NCBI GenBank assembly: GCA_023245755.1
Contig: JAHFJQ010000019.1
Coordinates: forward strand, 1-12,307
DNA length: 12,307 bases
Origin: an archaeon
GTDB taxonomy: Archaea; Nanobdellota; Nanobdellia; SCGC-AAA011-G17; GW2011-AR17
Reading direction: 5' to 3'
Both the position numbers and the translations under genes were made by a program. Each line of letters begins with the position of its first letter. Position 1 is the first letter of the stretch. The notes under the pieces are model-generated. The model worked only from the letters and a program-made list of their open reading frames with translations. It searched no databases and had not been told where the DNA came from. Below are positions 5,046 through 11,561 of the stretch, piece after piece.

Positions 5046-5164
5046 CGCTGGAGCTGGTTGTTGAACCCAGAAATGCTAGGGAGCATCATGGTTTACTCAG
5101 ACCTCTCATCCCTAAAGCGAGGGGCTTTTGAGACCATTGCCTTACCAGATTAGGCTACTCCAGC
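5046..5164 (-). tRNA. tRNA-Leu(CAA) with a 33-nt intron
   Basis: The minus strand folds as a class II tRNA. Acceptor GCTGGAG pairs with CTCCAGC (5164-5158, 5053-5047). The D arm GCC/GGC has A14, G18G19 and A21. The anticodon stem ATGGT/ACCAT (5137-5133, 5092-5088) carries the loop CTCAAA^A with anticodon CAA. A long variable arm ATGCT-CCCT-AGCAT is perfect, as required for Leu or Ser, and the T loop is TTCAACA. The mature length is 86 nt, without encoded CCA. Two oddities: position 61 is A, so the near-universal G53-C61 pair is G-A; and the discriminator is G (archaeal tRNA-Leu normally has A73), with C at -1 able to pair with it. The gene reads UUG codons. TATA-like sequence lies at 5192-5198. 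Confidence 0.88.
5094..5126 (-). other. tRNA intron with canonical bulge-helix-bulge
   Basis: The 33-nt intron sits between positions 37 and 38. The exon bases CTCA pair with the intron bases TGAG to give the 4-bp central helix, flanked by 3-nt bulges AAA and TAA. Cutting after the second base of each bulge restores the loop CTCAAAA. The anticodon is paired in the precursor. The rest of the intron folds into an imperfect stem closed by GCCCCTC and GAGAGGTC. This is the standard substrate of the archaeal tRNA splicing endonuclease. Confidence 0.85.
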
Positions 5165-5191
5165 GTATTCTTCTTTAAGAAAAATAGTTTT

Positions 5192-5198
5192 CATAAAG
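5192..5198 (-). promoter_or_regulatory. TATA box of the tRNA-Leu gene
   Basis: Minus-strand CTTTATG lies about 28-34 bp before the first tRNA base, so transcription would start a few bases ahead of the mature 5' end. Confidence 0.45.
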
Positions 5199-5235
5199 CT
5201 TTACCACAAAAAGTTGAAAGATTTTCAGAAAGAAA

Positions 5236-5245
5236 GTATTAAATA
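5236..5245 (+). promoter_or_regulatory. TATA box of the first PHP gene
   Basis: GTATTAAATA is centred about 28 nt before the ATG at 5269. A second TATAAA-like stretch at 5251-5256 is too close to the start. Confidence 0.5.
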
Positions 5246-5268
5246 GAGACTATAAAGTTCTTTTTTAT

Positions 5269-6267
5269 ATGTCACTTACAGAAGATCTTGGCATTTTGGT
5301 GCAAAGAGGGGCGCACTATAGTTTACAAGCAGATGTGCTTGCTGAACTGCCTCATTTTTTACATGACGTTGCTTTCGGTGCTTCACTCCCTCCAAAAGAT
5401 CCGGACTTTTTGTATGCAGATCTTCACCTCCATATTCCTCGTACTGCTTCTATGAGAAGGGTTATAGAGGAAATTTCTCCCCGTGTTGATATCTGTGCTA
5501 TCGTTACTAGAGAACCAAAATATGATAGTGATGGGGGTTATCTTGATTTTGATACTGCAGTAAAGAAATTGAAACGAGAAGAGATCCCTATTGCCCATGA
5601 AAATAATCGTTTTGTGCTTGCTGGTGATCCTGGAAATCAAATTTATTTTGTACGAGCAATTGAAGTCTATGGAAAAGAAGGACAAGAACTTGTTATTGTT
5701 GGTAATGATACAGAATTTAGAGATAATAGAGTAAATGATACTCCTCTTGATGATCTTATTACTGAGGCTGATGATCTTGGATCATTATGGTTTCTTGATC
5801 ATCCTATGATTATTGGTGCACCAGTTATTTCTTTTCGATATCCTACACAGGCAGAAGAAAAGAGACTACGAGGATGGATAGAAAGCCATCATCCTCTTGT
5901 AGAAACAGGCAACCATCAGAGTACTCTTTATATGTATCCCTCCAATGTTGCTATGCGAAAAATAGCCGCAGAATATGGACTCCCTCAAATTACTAATTCA
6001 GACAGCCATTTCCGTCTACAAGAAATAGGTTTATCCCGAACAGGAATTCCGCTTCGTACAGTAGATGGAAATCATCTCATCAAGCGAAACTCTGGTGATG
6101 CATTTATTACATCACTGCGTAGAGGCTTAGAAATTTCTCCTCGTGTACGTCTTGAATCGGGATATTCTAGTGCTTGGGCATTTGGTCAATATATGGTACT
6201 CCCTACAATTCTTTGGAAACTAGGCATGTATAAAGCTGCGCGAAGAATTCGCGGCATTCAAGATTAA
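5269..6267 (+). CDS. PHP-domain metal-dependent hydrolase, paralogue 1
   Basis: PHP proteins bind two or three metal ions and hydrolyse phosphoesters. The 332-residue product has the motif set: DLHLH at 51-55, E132 in AIEVYG, D177-H178 in LDHP, E212 and H216 in VETGNH, and NSDSH at 243-247. An extra N-terminal stretch of about 48 residues (rich in helix formers) precedes the domain. The C-terminal 40 residues, with GYSSAW...LPTILWKLGM, resemble the end of the next gene and lie outside the core domain. The substrate cannot be read from sequence; histidinol phosphate, nucleotides and nucleic acids are all known for the superfamily. It is 40 bp upstream of its paralogue, which has its own TATA-like sequence. 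A TATA box at the standard distance supports this ATG. Confidence 0.85.
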   Translation: MSLTEDLGILVQRGAHYSLQADVLAELPHFLHDVAFGASLPPKDPDFLYADLHLHIPRTASMRRVIEEISPRVDICAIVTREPKYDSDGGYLDFDTAVKKLKREEIPIAHENNRFVLAGDPGNQIYFVRAIEVYGKEGQELVIVGNDTEFRDNRVNDTPLDDLITEADDLGSLWFLDHPMIIGAPVISFRYPTQAEEKRLRGWIESHHPLVETGNHQSTLYMYPSNVAMRKIAAEYGLPQITNSDSHFRLQEIGLSRTGIPLRTVDGNHLIKRNSGDAFITSLRRGLEISPRVRLESGYSSAWAFGQYMVLPTILWKLGMYKAARRIRGIQD

Positions 6268-6277
6268 TTGTCCAAAG

Positions 6278-6284
6278 TTTTATT
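6278..6284 (+). promoter_or_regulatory. TATA-like box of the second PHP gene
   Basis: TTTATTA is centred about 27 nt before the GTG at 6308, which argues for this GTG as the start of a leaderless mRNA even though the gene could also be read from upstream transcription. Confidence 0.45.
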
Positions 6285-6307
6285 AATTCTCTTTCTCTAG
6301 AATAGTT

Positions 6308-7132
6308 GTGGTTGTTTACAAACTAGACTTGCATAATCATACGTCTACATTTCCTAGATTCCTTGGGAGAAGAGATGACAAGAAACTTTATGTAAAAACT
6401 ATTCTTAAAAATATCTTTAAAGAAAAGGGAAATCTTGTTTTAGGTATTGCAGATTTTCATGAAGATAAAAGGTATGATTCTTTTCTTTACGGAATGAAAC
6501 AATTAGATTATCATTTAAACCTTCTCCATGAAAATTATTTTTTTTCTTTTCAACAAGCAAAAAGAACCATTTATTTTGTTCGGACAAAAGAGGTAGAGAC
6601 AGATAAAGGGCATTTTCTTCTTGTTGGATATCTTGGAAAAACAAAAGGCAAAAGTCTTAAAGAACTTTTGAAAGAAGTGAAAAAACAAAAGGCTATTATT
6701 ATTGCAAACCATATTCTGCACGAGTTCCCTGTTTCCCAATTTCTTGTGCTTCATGCAATGGGGAGAAAAGAAGAGCACATGAGTGCACGTGGTCAAACTA
6801 TAGGCCAGTATAAGAAAGAGCTCTCCGCATTAGAACTTAACCCGTATTTCCCTTATGACTGGAAGAAGATTCGCAGTCTTGCAAAAAAAGAACGGCTTCC
6901 TCTTGTTACTGATTCAGATGCGCATTTTCCTGAAGAATTTTTTCGATCTTATATTCTTATGGAGGATATAGATTTTACCAACCCTATAACATTTAGGAAA
7001 AGCTTTCGAAGAGCACTAAAAAAGGGAATACAACTCCATGCACGAAAAGCTGGGTACATAAGTTTATATAAACATGCCTTTCAAATTGTTCTTTGGTCTC
7101 TTGCTATGAAGCTTGGGCTTATACAACCATGA
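6308..7132 (+). CDS. PHP-domain metal-dependent hydrolase, paralogue 2
   Basis: The 274 residues carry the PHP motifs DLHNH (7-11), DFHED (49-53), E95 or E97 in TKEVET, H135 and H138 in NHILHE, E176 in ELNPY and DSDAH (202-206). It starts directly at the first motif, so it lacks the N-terminal extension of its neighbour. The start is GTG; the domain begins six residues later, so no later start is possible. The C-terminal GYISLYKHAFQIVLWSLAMKLG echoes the end of paralogue 1 and may be an amphipathic or membrane-touching helix pair. Its stop overlaps the endonuclease III start (ATGA), which suggests co-translation and a possible link to DNA repair. The substrate is unknown. Confidence 0.85.
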   Translation: MVVYKLDLHNHTSTFPRFLGRRDDKKLYVKTILKNIFKEKGNLVLGIADFHEDKRYDSFLYGMKQLDYHLNLLHENYFFSFQQAKRTIYFVRTKEVETDKGHFLLVGYLGKTKGKSLKELLKEVKKQKAIIIANHILHEFPVSQFLVLHAMGRKEEHMSARGQTIGQYKKELSALELNPYFPYDWKKIRSLAKKERLPLVTDSDAHFPEEFFRSYILMEDIDFTNPITFRKSFRRALKKGIQLHARKAGYISLYKHAFQIVLWSLAMKLGLIQP

Positions 7133-7785
7133 ATACAGAAACGCTAGAAAAAGTTATTCGCATTTTAGAGAAAGAAGCGAAGAGCTGGCAAGTTCCTATT
7201 ATCACACTTATTGCACAGACAAAAAAAGATCCTTATCGTGTACTGATTGGTACAGTGCTTAGCTTACGTACGAAAGATCAAGTCACTGCAAAGGCATGCG
7301 AGAAATTATTTGCCGTTGCAGATACGCCAGAAAAAATGGTGAAACTTTCTGAGAAAGAGATTGAAAAACTGATTTATCCTACAGGATTTTATATTACAAA
7401 AGCAAAAAATATCAAACTTATTTCTCAAAAATTATTAGATGAATACAAAGGAAAAGTGCCAGATGATATTGATACACTTTTGACCTTTCCCAATGTTGGA
7501 AGGAAAACTGCGAATCTTGTTCTTACAGAAGGCTATAACAAGCCTGCAATGTGCGTTGATTCGCATGTTTTTCAAATCTCAAACAGATTGGGATATGTAC
7601 GAACCAAAAAAACAGAAGAAACTGAGATGATATTGCGAAAGAAACTCCCCTTGCAATACTGGGGAGAGTATAATTACCTTCTTGTTGCTTTTGGACAACA
7701 TCTTTGTGTTCCTGTATCCCCTTGGTGTTCTAAGTGTCCCGTAGCACAATACTGTGAAAGAAAAGGCGTGAAAAAATCTAGATAA
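7129..7785 (+). CDS. nth: Endonuclease III (DNA glycosylase/AP lyase)
   Basis: Removes oxidised pyrimidines and cuts the abasic site in base-excision repair. Numbered from the ATG at 7129, the 218-residue protein has the helix-hairpin-helix LLTFPNVGRKTANLVL with the catalytic lysine K126, the catalytic aspartate D144 in VDSH (18 residues later, as in E. coli K120/D138), and the iron-sulfur cluster cysteines C193, C200, C203 and C209 in the C-x6-C-x2-C-x5-C pattern. The product is of normal family length. An in-frame ATG at 7093 would add 12 residues encoded entirely inside the PHP gene; the start at 7129, which overlaps the PHP stop as ATGA, is preferred because it is the usual coupled arrangement and matches family N termini. 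Confidence 0.95.
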   Translation: MNTETLEKVIRILEKEAKSWQVPIITLIAQTKKDPYRVLIGTVLSLRTKDQVTAKACEKLFAVADTPEKMVKLSEKEIEKLIYPTGFYITKAKNIKLISQKLLDEYKGKVPDDIDTLLTFPNVGRKTANLVLTEGYNKPAMCVDSHVFQISNRLGYVRTKKTEETEMILRKKLPLQYWGEYNYLLVAFGQHLCVPVSPWCSKCPVAQYCERKGVKKSR

Positions 7786-7786
7786 T

Positions 7787-7820
7787 CAGTTGGACATCCG
7801 GCATGCCCCTGCGCCAACAT
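7787..7820 (+). other. GC-rich structured patch between nth and the homing endonuclease gene
   Basis: A short island much richer in G and C than its surroundings holds GTTGG (7789-7793) and CCAAC (7814-7818) as outer arms and the 8-bp palindrome GGCATGCC (7800-7807) inside. It directly precedes the TATA box of the next gene. It could be an operator, a 3' end hairpin of nth, or a trace of insertion. No T run follows directly. Confidence 0.3.
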
Positions 7821-7828
7821 TATAAATC
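7821..7828 (+). promoter_or_regulatory. TATA box of the homing endonuclease gene
   Basis: TATAAATC lies 21-28 nt before the ATG at 7849, consistent with a leaderless transcript independent of nth. Confidence 0.55.
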
Positions 7829-7848
7829 TCCCCTTTATTAAAATCTAT

Positions 7849-8877
7849 ATGAAAAAAGAATTACATCTTGAGGACTTAGAACTATACTTAGATGAAACAT
7901 ATATTTACTTGGATCTTGTTTTTCTTAATAAATTTCTTATAAATGCTTCCAAAGACTCTTCACCCGCTTCGAATAGAATGTTTATTGAAAAAATAGGTCT
8001 GGTCTTTAATACCAAGATTAATAAGAGTATGGGCCTATATCAAACTCTACGAGGTGTACGACCTCTTCGTTTTTCTATTTTACGTAAAATAAAAATTTAC
8101 TCCACTTTTAGTTGGTTAGAAATAGAACAAAATATTTTTGGTATTAAAGTAAAGAGGGGTCAAGTGACTCATATTAAGTTTCCTTTTAAAATTGGAAAAG
8201 ATTTAGGCTGTATTGTAGGCCATATTCTAGGAGATGGATCCATTGATAAGAGATCAGACTATTTATTCTTTTCAAATAAAAATAAAGACCTCCTTCAAGA
8301 GTTTTATAGTTCTATGGATAGACTCTTTGCTATAGAACCGAGAATTTGGCTTCAGGAAAGTGGAAACTTTATCACACAAAATAAATGGATTAAGAGAGTT
8401 CAGAGCATAGATGAAGTTCCAAGTGACCAAAATGCAGCTTTGTTCTATCCCAAGATTTGTGTGTTATTAATTAAAGCTATGTTAGGTAACTTTGCAGAGG
8501 GAAAGAATAAAAAAATTACTTCTGAGATTCTTTCTGCACCTAAAGAATTTCAAATTGGACTCCTTAGAGCATTTTGTGATTCAGATGGAACAATTGATAA
8601 GACTCATGGTCCAAGATTATTTCAAGATGATAAAAAAATCCTTCAAGATTTTAGTATTATTCTCTCACAACTAGGGATTCAAGCTTCTTCTATTCATTTC
8701 TATATTAAAAAAGAAAAGATGAGATATTATATTGATATTACAAATAAACAGAATTACAGAAGATTTTATGAGATTATTGGGTGTACCTCTAAAAATAAAG
8801 CTAAGACTCTAAAAAAACTTGTCGAAGCTTCTTATATTTACGGTAATATCACATTAATAAACCCAAGACCTAGATAG
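7849..8877 (+). CDS. Free-standing LAGLIDADG homing-endonuclease-like protein
   Basis: The 342 residues hold two LAGLIDADG motifs, IVGHILGDGS at 122-131 (acid D129) and GLLRAFCDSDG at 237-247 (acid D246), about 115 residues apart, as in monomeric enzymes that cut long asymmetric DNA sites. Both metal-binding acids are present, so it may be active. The first 110 residues form a separate, basic helical region that may be a winged or helix-turn-helix DNA-binding domain (inference). It is not inside an intron or intein: nth and the next gene are complete on both sides. It therefore stands alone between two intact genes, as such genes often do in small archaeal genomes. The coding sequence is AT-rich with AGA/TTA-heavy codons, unlike dnaK, which fits a mobile origin. 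It has its own TATA box. Confidence 0.88.
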   Translation: MKKELHLEDLELYLDETYIYLDLVFLNKFLINASKDSSPASNRMFIEKIGLVFNTKINKSMGLYQTLRGVRPLRFSILRKIKIYSTFSWLEIEQNIFGIKVKRGQVTHIKFPFKIGKDLGCIVGHILGDGSIDKRSDYLFFSNKNKDLLQEFYSSMDRLFAIEPRIWLQESGNFITQNKWIKRVQSIDEVPSDQNAALFYPKICVLLIKAMLGNFAEGKNKKITSEILSAPKEFQIGLLRAFCDSDGTIDKTHGPRLFQDDKKILQDFSIILSQLGIQASSIHFYIKKEKMRYYIDITNKQNYRRFYEIIGCTSKNKAKTLKKLVEASYIYGNITLINPRPR

Positions 8878-8892
8878 TCTAGTATACATGTC

Positions 8893-8900
8893 TTTATATT
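8893..8900 (+). promoter_or_regulatory. TATA box of the YdcF-rhodanese unit
   Basis: TTTATATT lies 22-29 nt before the ATG at 8922. Confidence 0.55.
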
Positions 8901-8921
8901 TCTCTTTGAGCTACACCACTT

Positions 8922-9512
8922 ATGCAGCAAAAACAATGTATACTCGTTCTTGGTTCTGGCGTCACTCCACAAGGTGAACTTACTCTCATGGGCAAGTCCC
9001 GTGTAGAAAAAGGCGTGGAGCTGTACAAAAAAGGATATTCTCATCGTATGCTTTTCTGTGGAGGATATTCTTACACGGTCAAAAATACACCAGCAAAAAC
9101 AGAAGCTCAGGCAATGAAGGCGTATGCTCTTACTTTAGGAGTTGCACAGGAACATATCTTTCTTGAGGAGCAGTCAAAGGATACCTTGGGGAATGCCTAC
9201 TTTGCAAAACAGTTTCTTGAGCATCAGAACTGGACATCTTTCTCTGTTGTCACTTCAAACTACCATCTGCCTAAAACAGCATATGCATTTCAAAAAATCT
9301 TTGGAAAAGAATTTTCTATTGATATTATTCCTTGTCTTACCTACCTTTCTGCAGATGAAGTTTTAGAGCGTGTTGACTCTGAGAAAGAAAAAATGCAATT
9401 ATATAAACAAGTACTGGGAGATATTCTTGATGGGGATGATCGAGCTGTGAAACATAAAATGATGCAGCTTCCCTGGTATGCACAACTCTTAAAAATGGGA
9501 CTTGTGTTTTAA
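8922..9512 (+). CDS. YdcF-family protein (DUF218, ElyC/SanA type)
   Basis: The 196-residue product has the family's Rossmann-like core: ILVLGSGV at 7-14, SRVEKGVELYKKG at 26-38, MLFCGGYS at 43-50, TEAQAM at 60-65, the Glu/Ser/Asp-Thr turn LEEQSKDTLGNA at 81-92, and VVTSNYHLPKTAYAF at 109-123. Members are thought to act in cell-envelope metabolism in bacteria; the E. coli YdcF structure binds S-adenosylmethionine, but no enzyme activity is firm. This copy lacks a membrane anchor, so it is cytosolic. The C-terminal 60 residues are helical and rich in charged residues. It is followed 5 nt later by a rhodanese gene, and the two probably share an mRNA. The TATA box confirms the ATG. Confidence 0.88.
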   Translation: MQQKQCILVLGSGVTPQGELTLMGKSRVEKGVELYKKGYSHRMLFCGGYSYTVKNTPAKTEAQAMKAYALTLGVAQEHIFLEEQSKDTLGNAYFAKQFLEHQNWTSFSVVTSNYHLPKTAYAFQKIFGKEFSIDIIPCLTYLSADEVLERVDSEKEKMQLYKQVLGDILDGDDRAVKHKMMQLPWYAQLLKMGLVF

Positions 9513-9517
9513 AAAAT

Positions 9518-9871
9518 ATGGAAAATATTTCACGAGAGGAAGTTAAGAACCTCATTGAGAACAAAGGAAAGTATACCCTTATTGATGTACGAGAAAAGGA
9601 AGAACTCAGTTATGGCATGATTCCTACTGCACATAACGTTGCCTTGCATGAAATAGAATTTGCACTGGATTTAGTTGCAGAAGATTTTCAAAAAAAGTAT
9701 GGATTTGAAAAGCCAAAGAAAGAAGACACTATTATTTTCTATTGTCGTACTGGTGGACGTTCTGCCATGGCAACTGCATTTGCACAAGAACATGGATACG
9801 TACATGCAAAAAATTATGCTGGAAGTATTTATGACTGGGCTACAATAGACCCGAATGTACGAAGGTACTAA
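9518..9871 (+). CDS. Single-domain rhodanese-like protein
   Basis: A 117-residue rhodanese domain, which moves sulfane sulfur through a cysteine persulfide. YTLIDVREKEEL at 19-30 is the N-terminal signature, and the active-site loop is CRTGGRS at 76-82 with catalytic C76. GYVHAKNYAGSIYDWA at 93-108 is the usual C-terminal end. The middle part (45-70) carries a helical insertion rich in charged residues. The cysteine and loop arginine are intact, so it should be active; the sulfur acceptor is unknown. It starts 5 nt after the YdcF stop with no clear ribosome binding site. Its stop overlaps by 4 bases the stop of the convergent gene. Confidence 0.92.
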   Translation: MENISREEVKNLIENKGKYTLIDVREKEELSYGMIPTAHNVALHEIEFALDLVAEDFQKKYGFEKPKKEDTIIFYCRTGGRSAMATAFAQEHGYVHAKNYAGSIYDWATIDPNVRRY

Positions 9872-10113
9872 TCTTTATGCTCTTGTTTGTATTGTAAAGC
9901 TGCAGCTTCTACTCCAGCAAAAAAGAAACGACCAGGATCATAGGGCTTGTCTTCTGCAAGCTTAAGCACTCTTTCTACTCTTGCCATTGCAGAATCTCGC
10001 CCAAATACTTCTTCTTGTACTCCTATAGACAAGCTAAAACCCAAATATTCCACATAACAATTTCCTAGATACGTTGCCGTGCATAGTGCAAGTATCTCTG
10101 TAAGTGCTTTCAT
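9868..10113 (-). CDS. Small hypothetical protein, 81 residues
   Basis: Not recognised. The product is mainly helical: an N-terminal half with hydrophobic stretches and two cysteines (C11, C19), then a charged helix DSAMARVERVLKLAEDK (about 40-56) and PYDPGRFFFAGVEAAALQYKQE to the end. It is probably a soluble cytosolic protein, because no segment is long and hydrophobic enough to cross a membrane. Support for it as a gene comes from the TATA box at 10137-10144, 24-31 nt before the ATG, and from its neat packing: the stop TAG overlaps the convergent rhodanese stop in the bases CTAA. It diverges from the membrane gene at 10194. Confidence 0.72.
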   Translation of the reverse strand: MKALTEILALCTATYLGNCYVEYLGFSLSIGVQEEVFGRDSAMARVERVLKLAEDKPYDPGRFFFAGVEAAALQYKQEHKD

Positions 10114-10136
10114 AGATTTTTTGGCACTATCTCACC

Positions 10137-10144
10137 TTATAAAG
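10137..10144 (-). promoter_or_regulatory. TATA box of the 81-residue gene
   Basis: Minus-strand CTTTATAA lies 24-31 nt before the ATG at 10113. Confidence 0.6.
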
Positions 10145-10160
10145 CTTTTCTTCCACAAGA

Positions 10161-10168
10161 CTTAAAAA
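10161..10168 (+). promoter_or_regulatory. TATA-like box of the gene starting at 10194
   Basis: CTTAAAAA lies 26-33 nt before the ATG at 10194, about 20 bp from the oppositely oriented TATA box of the divergent gene. Confidence 0.4.
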
Positions 10169-10193
10169 GGAAAATAGCTTCTTTTTCCGCACA

Positions 10194-10430
10194 ATGATAG
10201 GCGCACTTTGGGGCATTGGTCTAGGATGGATGTTTCTGATTATGCTCCTTTTCCTGGCTGTATTTATTTTTTGGCTTTGGATGTTTATTGAAGCACTGAA
10301 GAAACGGGATACTCTTTGGATTGTGCTTCTTCTCATTGGCCTATTTACCATGTTTTCCTGGTTCTTTGCCTTACTGTACTATTTATTAGAATATACAAAG
10401 AAGAAAGAAATCAAAGTGAGAAAGAAATAA
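10194..10430 (+). CDS. Small two-helix membrane protein, PLDc_N-like
   Basis: The 78 residues are almost all membrane: hydrophobic segments at about 6-34 and 41-67, joined by the polar EALKKRD, and ending in a basic tail (KKKEIKVRKK) that should face the cytoplasm. The pattern of Trp-rich helix, short charged turn, WIVLLLIG and a final LLYYLLEY resembles the small N-terminal membrane domain of cardiolipin synthase-like phospholipase D proteins (PLDc_N), which also occurs alone. That assignment is tentative. No catalytic HKD motif is present. Four bases separate it from the next gene, so the two are likely co-transcribed. Confidence 0.72.
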   Translation: MIGALWGIGLGWMFLIMLLFLAVFIFWLWMFIEALKKRDTLWIVLLLIGLFTMFSWFFALLYYLLEYTKKKEIKVRKK

Positions 10431-10434
10431 GATC

Positions 10435-10917
10435 ATGAGAAAAGTCACCATCCCTTCACATTCTGTTTTAGCACTTCTTGATAGAGAGCTTCGTATGAAA
10501 GGAATACAGCCTGTGTATATTTGGAATGTGTACTTTGATACCGTGAAGAGAAAAACAGAAGCAGGCATTCTTCTTCATTCTTTTAGTGGGGAAACCTTTC
10601 CTTTTCCTAGCGAATTACACCCTTTTGTAGGAGTCTTAGGATTTATCAATGGAAAAGAACCAGGTGAAGGAACGATTCCTTTGCATATCGCTGTGCCTAA
10701 AGAAGGGGATGTTTTGAGTATTGCATATATTGTTGAAGGTGTGTATAAAGGGGATTTTTCTGAAGCAGAAATAAAAAAAGGAAAAGTGATGAAAGGAGAA
10801 AAGGAATTACAGGGTTTGAAACTTGTGCATCAATATGTTGCTACGGGAAAAGACCTTGAAGAAAAACCCTATGAAATTTCGGTTATAGAACCACGTATTA
10901 TTTCTGAAGAATCTTAA
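10435..10917 (+). CDS. Hypothetical protein, 160 residues, beta-rich
   Basis: Not recognised. There are no membrane segments, signal peptide or cysteines. The chain alternates strands and turns (VYIWNVYFDTV, EAGILLHSF, FVGVLGFINGKEPGEG, TIPLHIAVPKEGDVLSIAYIVEGVYKGDF), which suggests a compact beta-rich cytosolic domain, followed by a Lys/Glu-rich segment (about 108-125) and a short C-terminal part. It follows the small membrane gene by 4 nt, so the two probably share an mRNA and may act together. Its stop TAA overlaps the stop of the convergent gene in the bases TTAA. Confidence 0.75.
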   Translation: MRKVTIPSHSVLALLDRELRMKGIQPVYIWNVYFDTVKRKTEAGILLHSFSGETFPFPSELHPFVGVLGFINGKEPGEGTIPLHIAVPKEGDVLSIAYIVEGVYKGDFSEAEIKKGKVMKGEKELQGLKLVHQYVATGKDLEEKPYEISVIEPRIISEES

Positions 10918-11237
10918 ATAAGACTACGTTTTCTTCGTTCTTCTTCTCCCTTGAGATCTGCGTTTTTTTTCTCTTCCCAAAATTTGTCCATAGGATTTTC
11001 AATAGTGTCATAGCTTGTTTGCCCCAAAGATGTTTGATAACTCAATGACTCCTGTTGAGGTTTTTGTTCTGCTTGCTCCGCTTGCAGTTGTTGCTCTAAA
11101 CGAGGATTTTGTTGCGTGGCTTCTTGCTCTTCTCTGCGCACACGTTCTTCTATAGTCACTTGTTCCTCTTCTTGCGAGTTCTCACTAGAAGAGTCTTTTA
11201 CTTCGCGATATTTTTCTCTAGGAGAGAAGTCTACCAT
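10914..11237 (-). CDS. Disordered Gln/Glu-rich hypothetical protein
   Basis: Not recognised. The 107-residue product is low in hydrophobic residues: an acidic/Ser-rich N-terminal part, a Gln/Glu-rich centre (TQQNPRLEQQLQAEQAEQKPQQE, about 41-63) that may form a short coiled coil, and a basic end (GEEERRKRSLI). It looks intrinsically disordered and cytosolic; FW at 86-87 in NPMDKFWEEKK could be a short docking motif. The start is supported by a TATA-like box at 11262-11269. The compositional bias makes homology hard to judge; the gene call rests on promoter, packing and lack of any competing frame. Confidence 0.65.
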   Translation of the reverse strand: MVDFSPREKYREVKDSSSENSQEEEQVTIEERVRREEQEATQQNPRLEQQLQAEQAEQKPQQESLSYQTSLGQTSYDTIENPMDKFWEEKKNADLKGEEERRKRSLI

Positions 11238-11261
11238 AGAGTATTTAGAAGCTTTCTGGGC

Positions 11262-11269
11262 TTAAAAAG
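11262..11269 (-). promoter_or_regulatory. TATA-like box of the Gln/Glu-rich gene
   Basis: Minus-strand CTTTTTAA lies 25-32 nt before the ATG at 11237 and directly abuts the stop codon of the lipoprotein gene, so this gene appears to have its own promoter. Confidence 0.45.
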
Positions 11270-11539
11270 CTACTGCCAGGAGCATTTTTGCTCATGACAG
11301 CCACAAGAAAGGTCATATGGCTGAGGGTTATAACACTCTTGATATTCACACGTAGTTACAGTGGGTTCTGTAGAGGAAGACTGGCATATCTGCCCAGAGC
11401 AACCACCAGTTGTACAATCACTATCGCTTGTGCAAAGGTCGTAGGTTGAACTGCCACAAAAGTCAGAGGTATCTGTTTGTGTCTGCTGTGTACATGCACT
11501 TAAGAACAGAAAACAAAACAAGAGGAGGATTTTGTTCAT
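11270..11539 (-). CDS. Small secreted lipoprotein with eight-cysteine-cluster domain
   Basis: The 89 residues start with a lipoprotein signal: MNK, a hydrophobic core, and the lipobox LSAC with C16 as the lipidated residue. After a Thr/Gln/Ser-rich linker follows a domain with cysteine spacing matching the eight-cysteine-cluster family of small archaeal proteins: DSDC, TGGC, GQIC, TTC, EYQEC, LSC, GC and QKC-SW at the end. Two more cysteines (C28, C36) precede it. Outside the cell these would form disulfides, a plausible client of the VKOR system encoded in this window (inference). The function of the family is unknown. The promoter is the AT-rich block at 11562-11574, which it appears to share with the divergent PUA gene. 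Confidence 0.85.
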   Translation of the reverse strand: MNKILLLFCFLFLSACTQQTQTDTSDFCGSSTYDLCTSDSDCTTGGCSGQICQSSSTEPTVTTCEYQECYNPQPYDLSCGCHEQKCSWQ

Positions 11540-11561
11540 GGGTTTCTAAAAGAGGAGAGAA

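Noticed and set aside
4889..5089. Minus-strand frame of 66 codons across the tRNA and the VKOR start
   Set aside because: Runs through the tRNA gene and antisense to structure-bearing sequence; no family features.
7093..7128. Earlier ATG for endonuclease III
   Set aside because: The added 12 residues lie wholly in PHP coding sequence; the start that overlaps the PHP stop as ATGA fits better.
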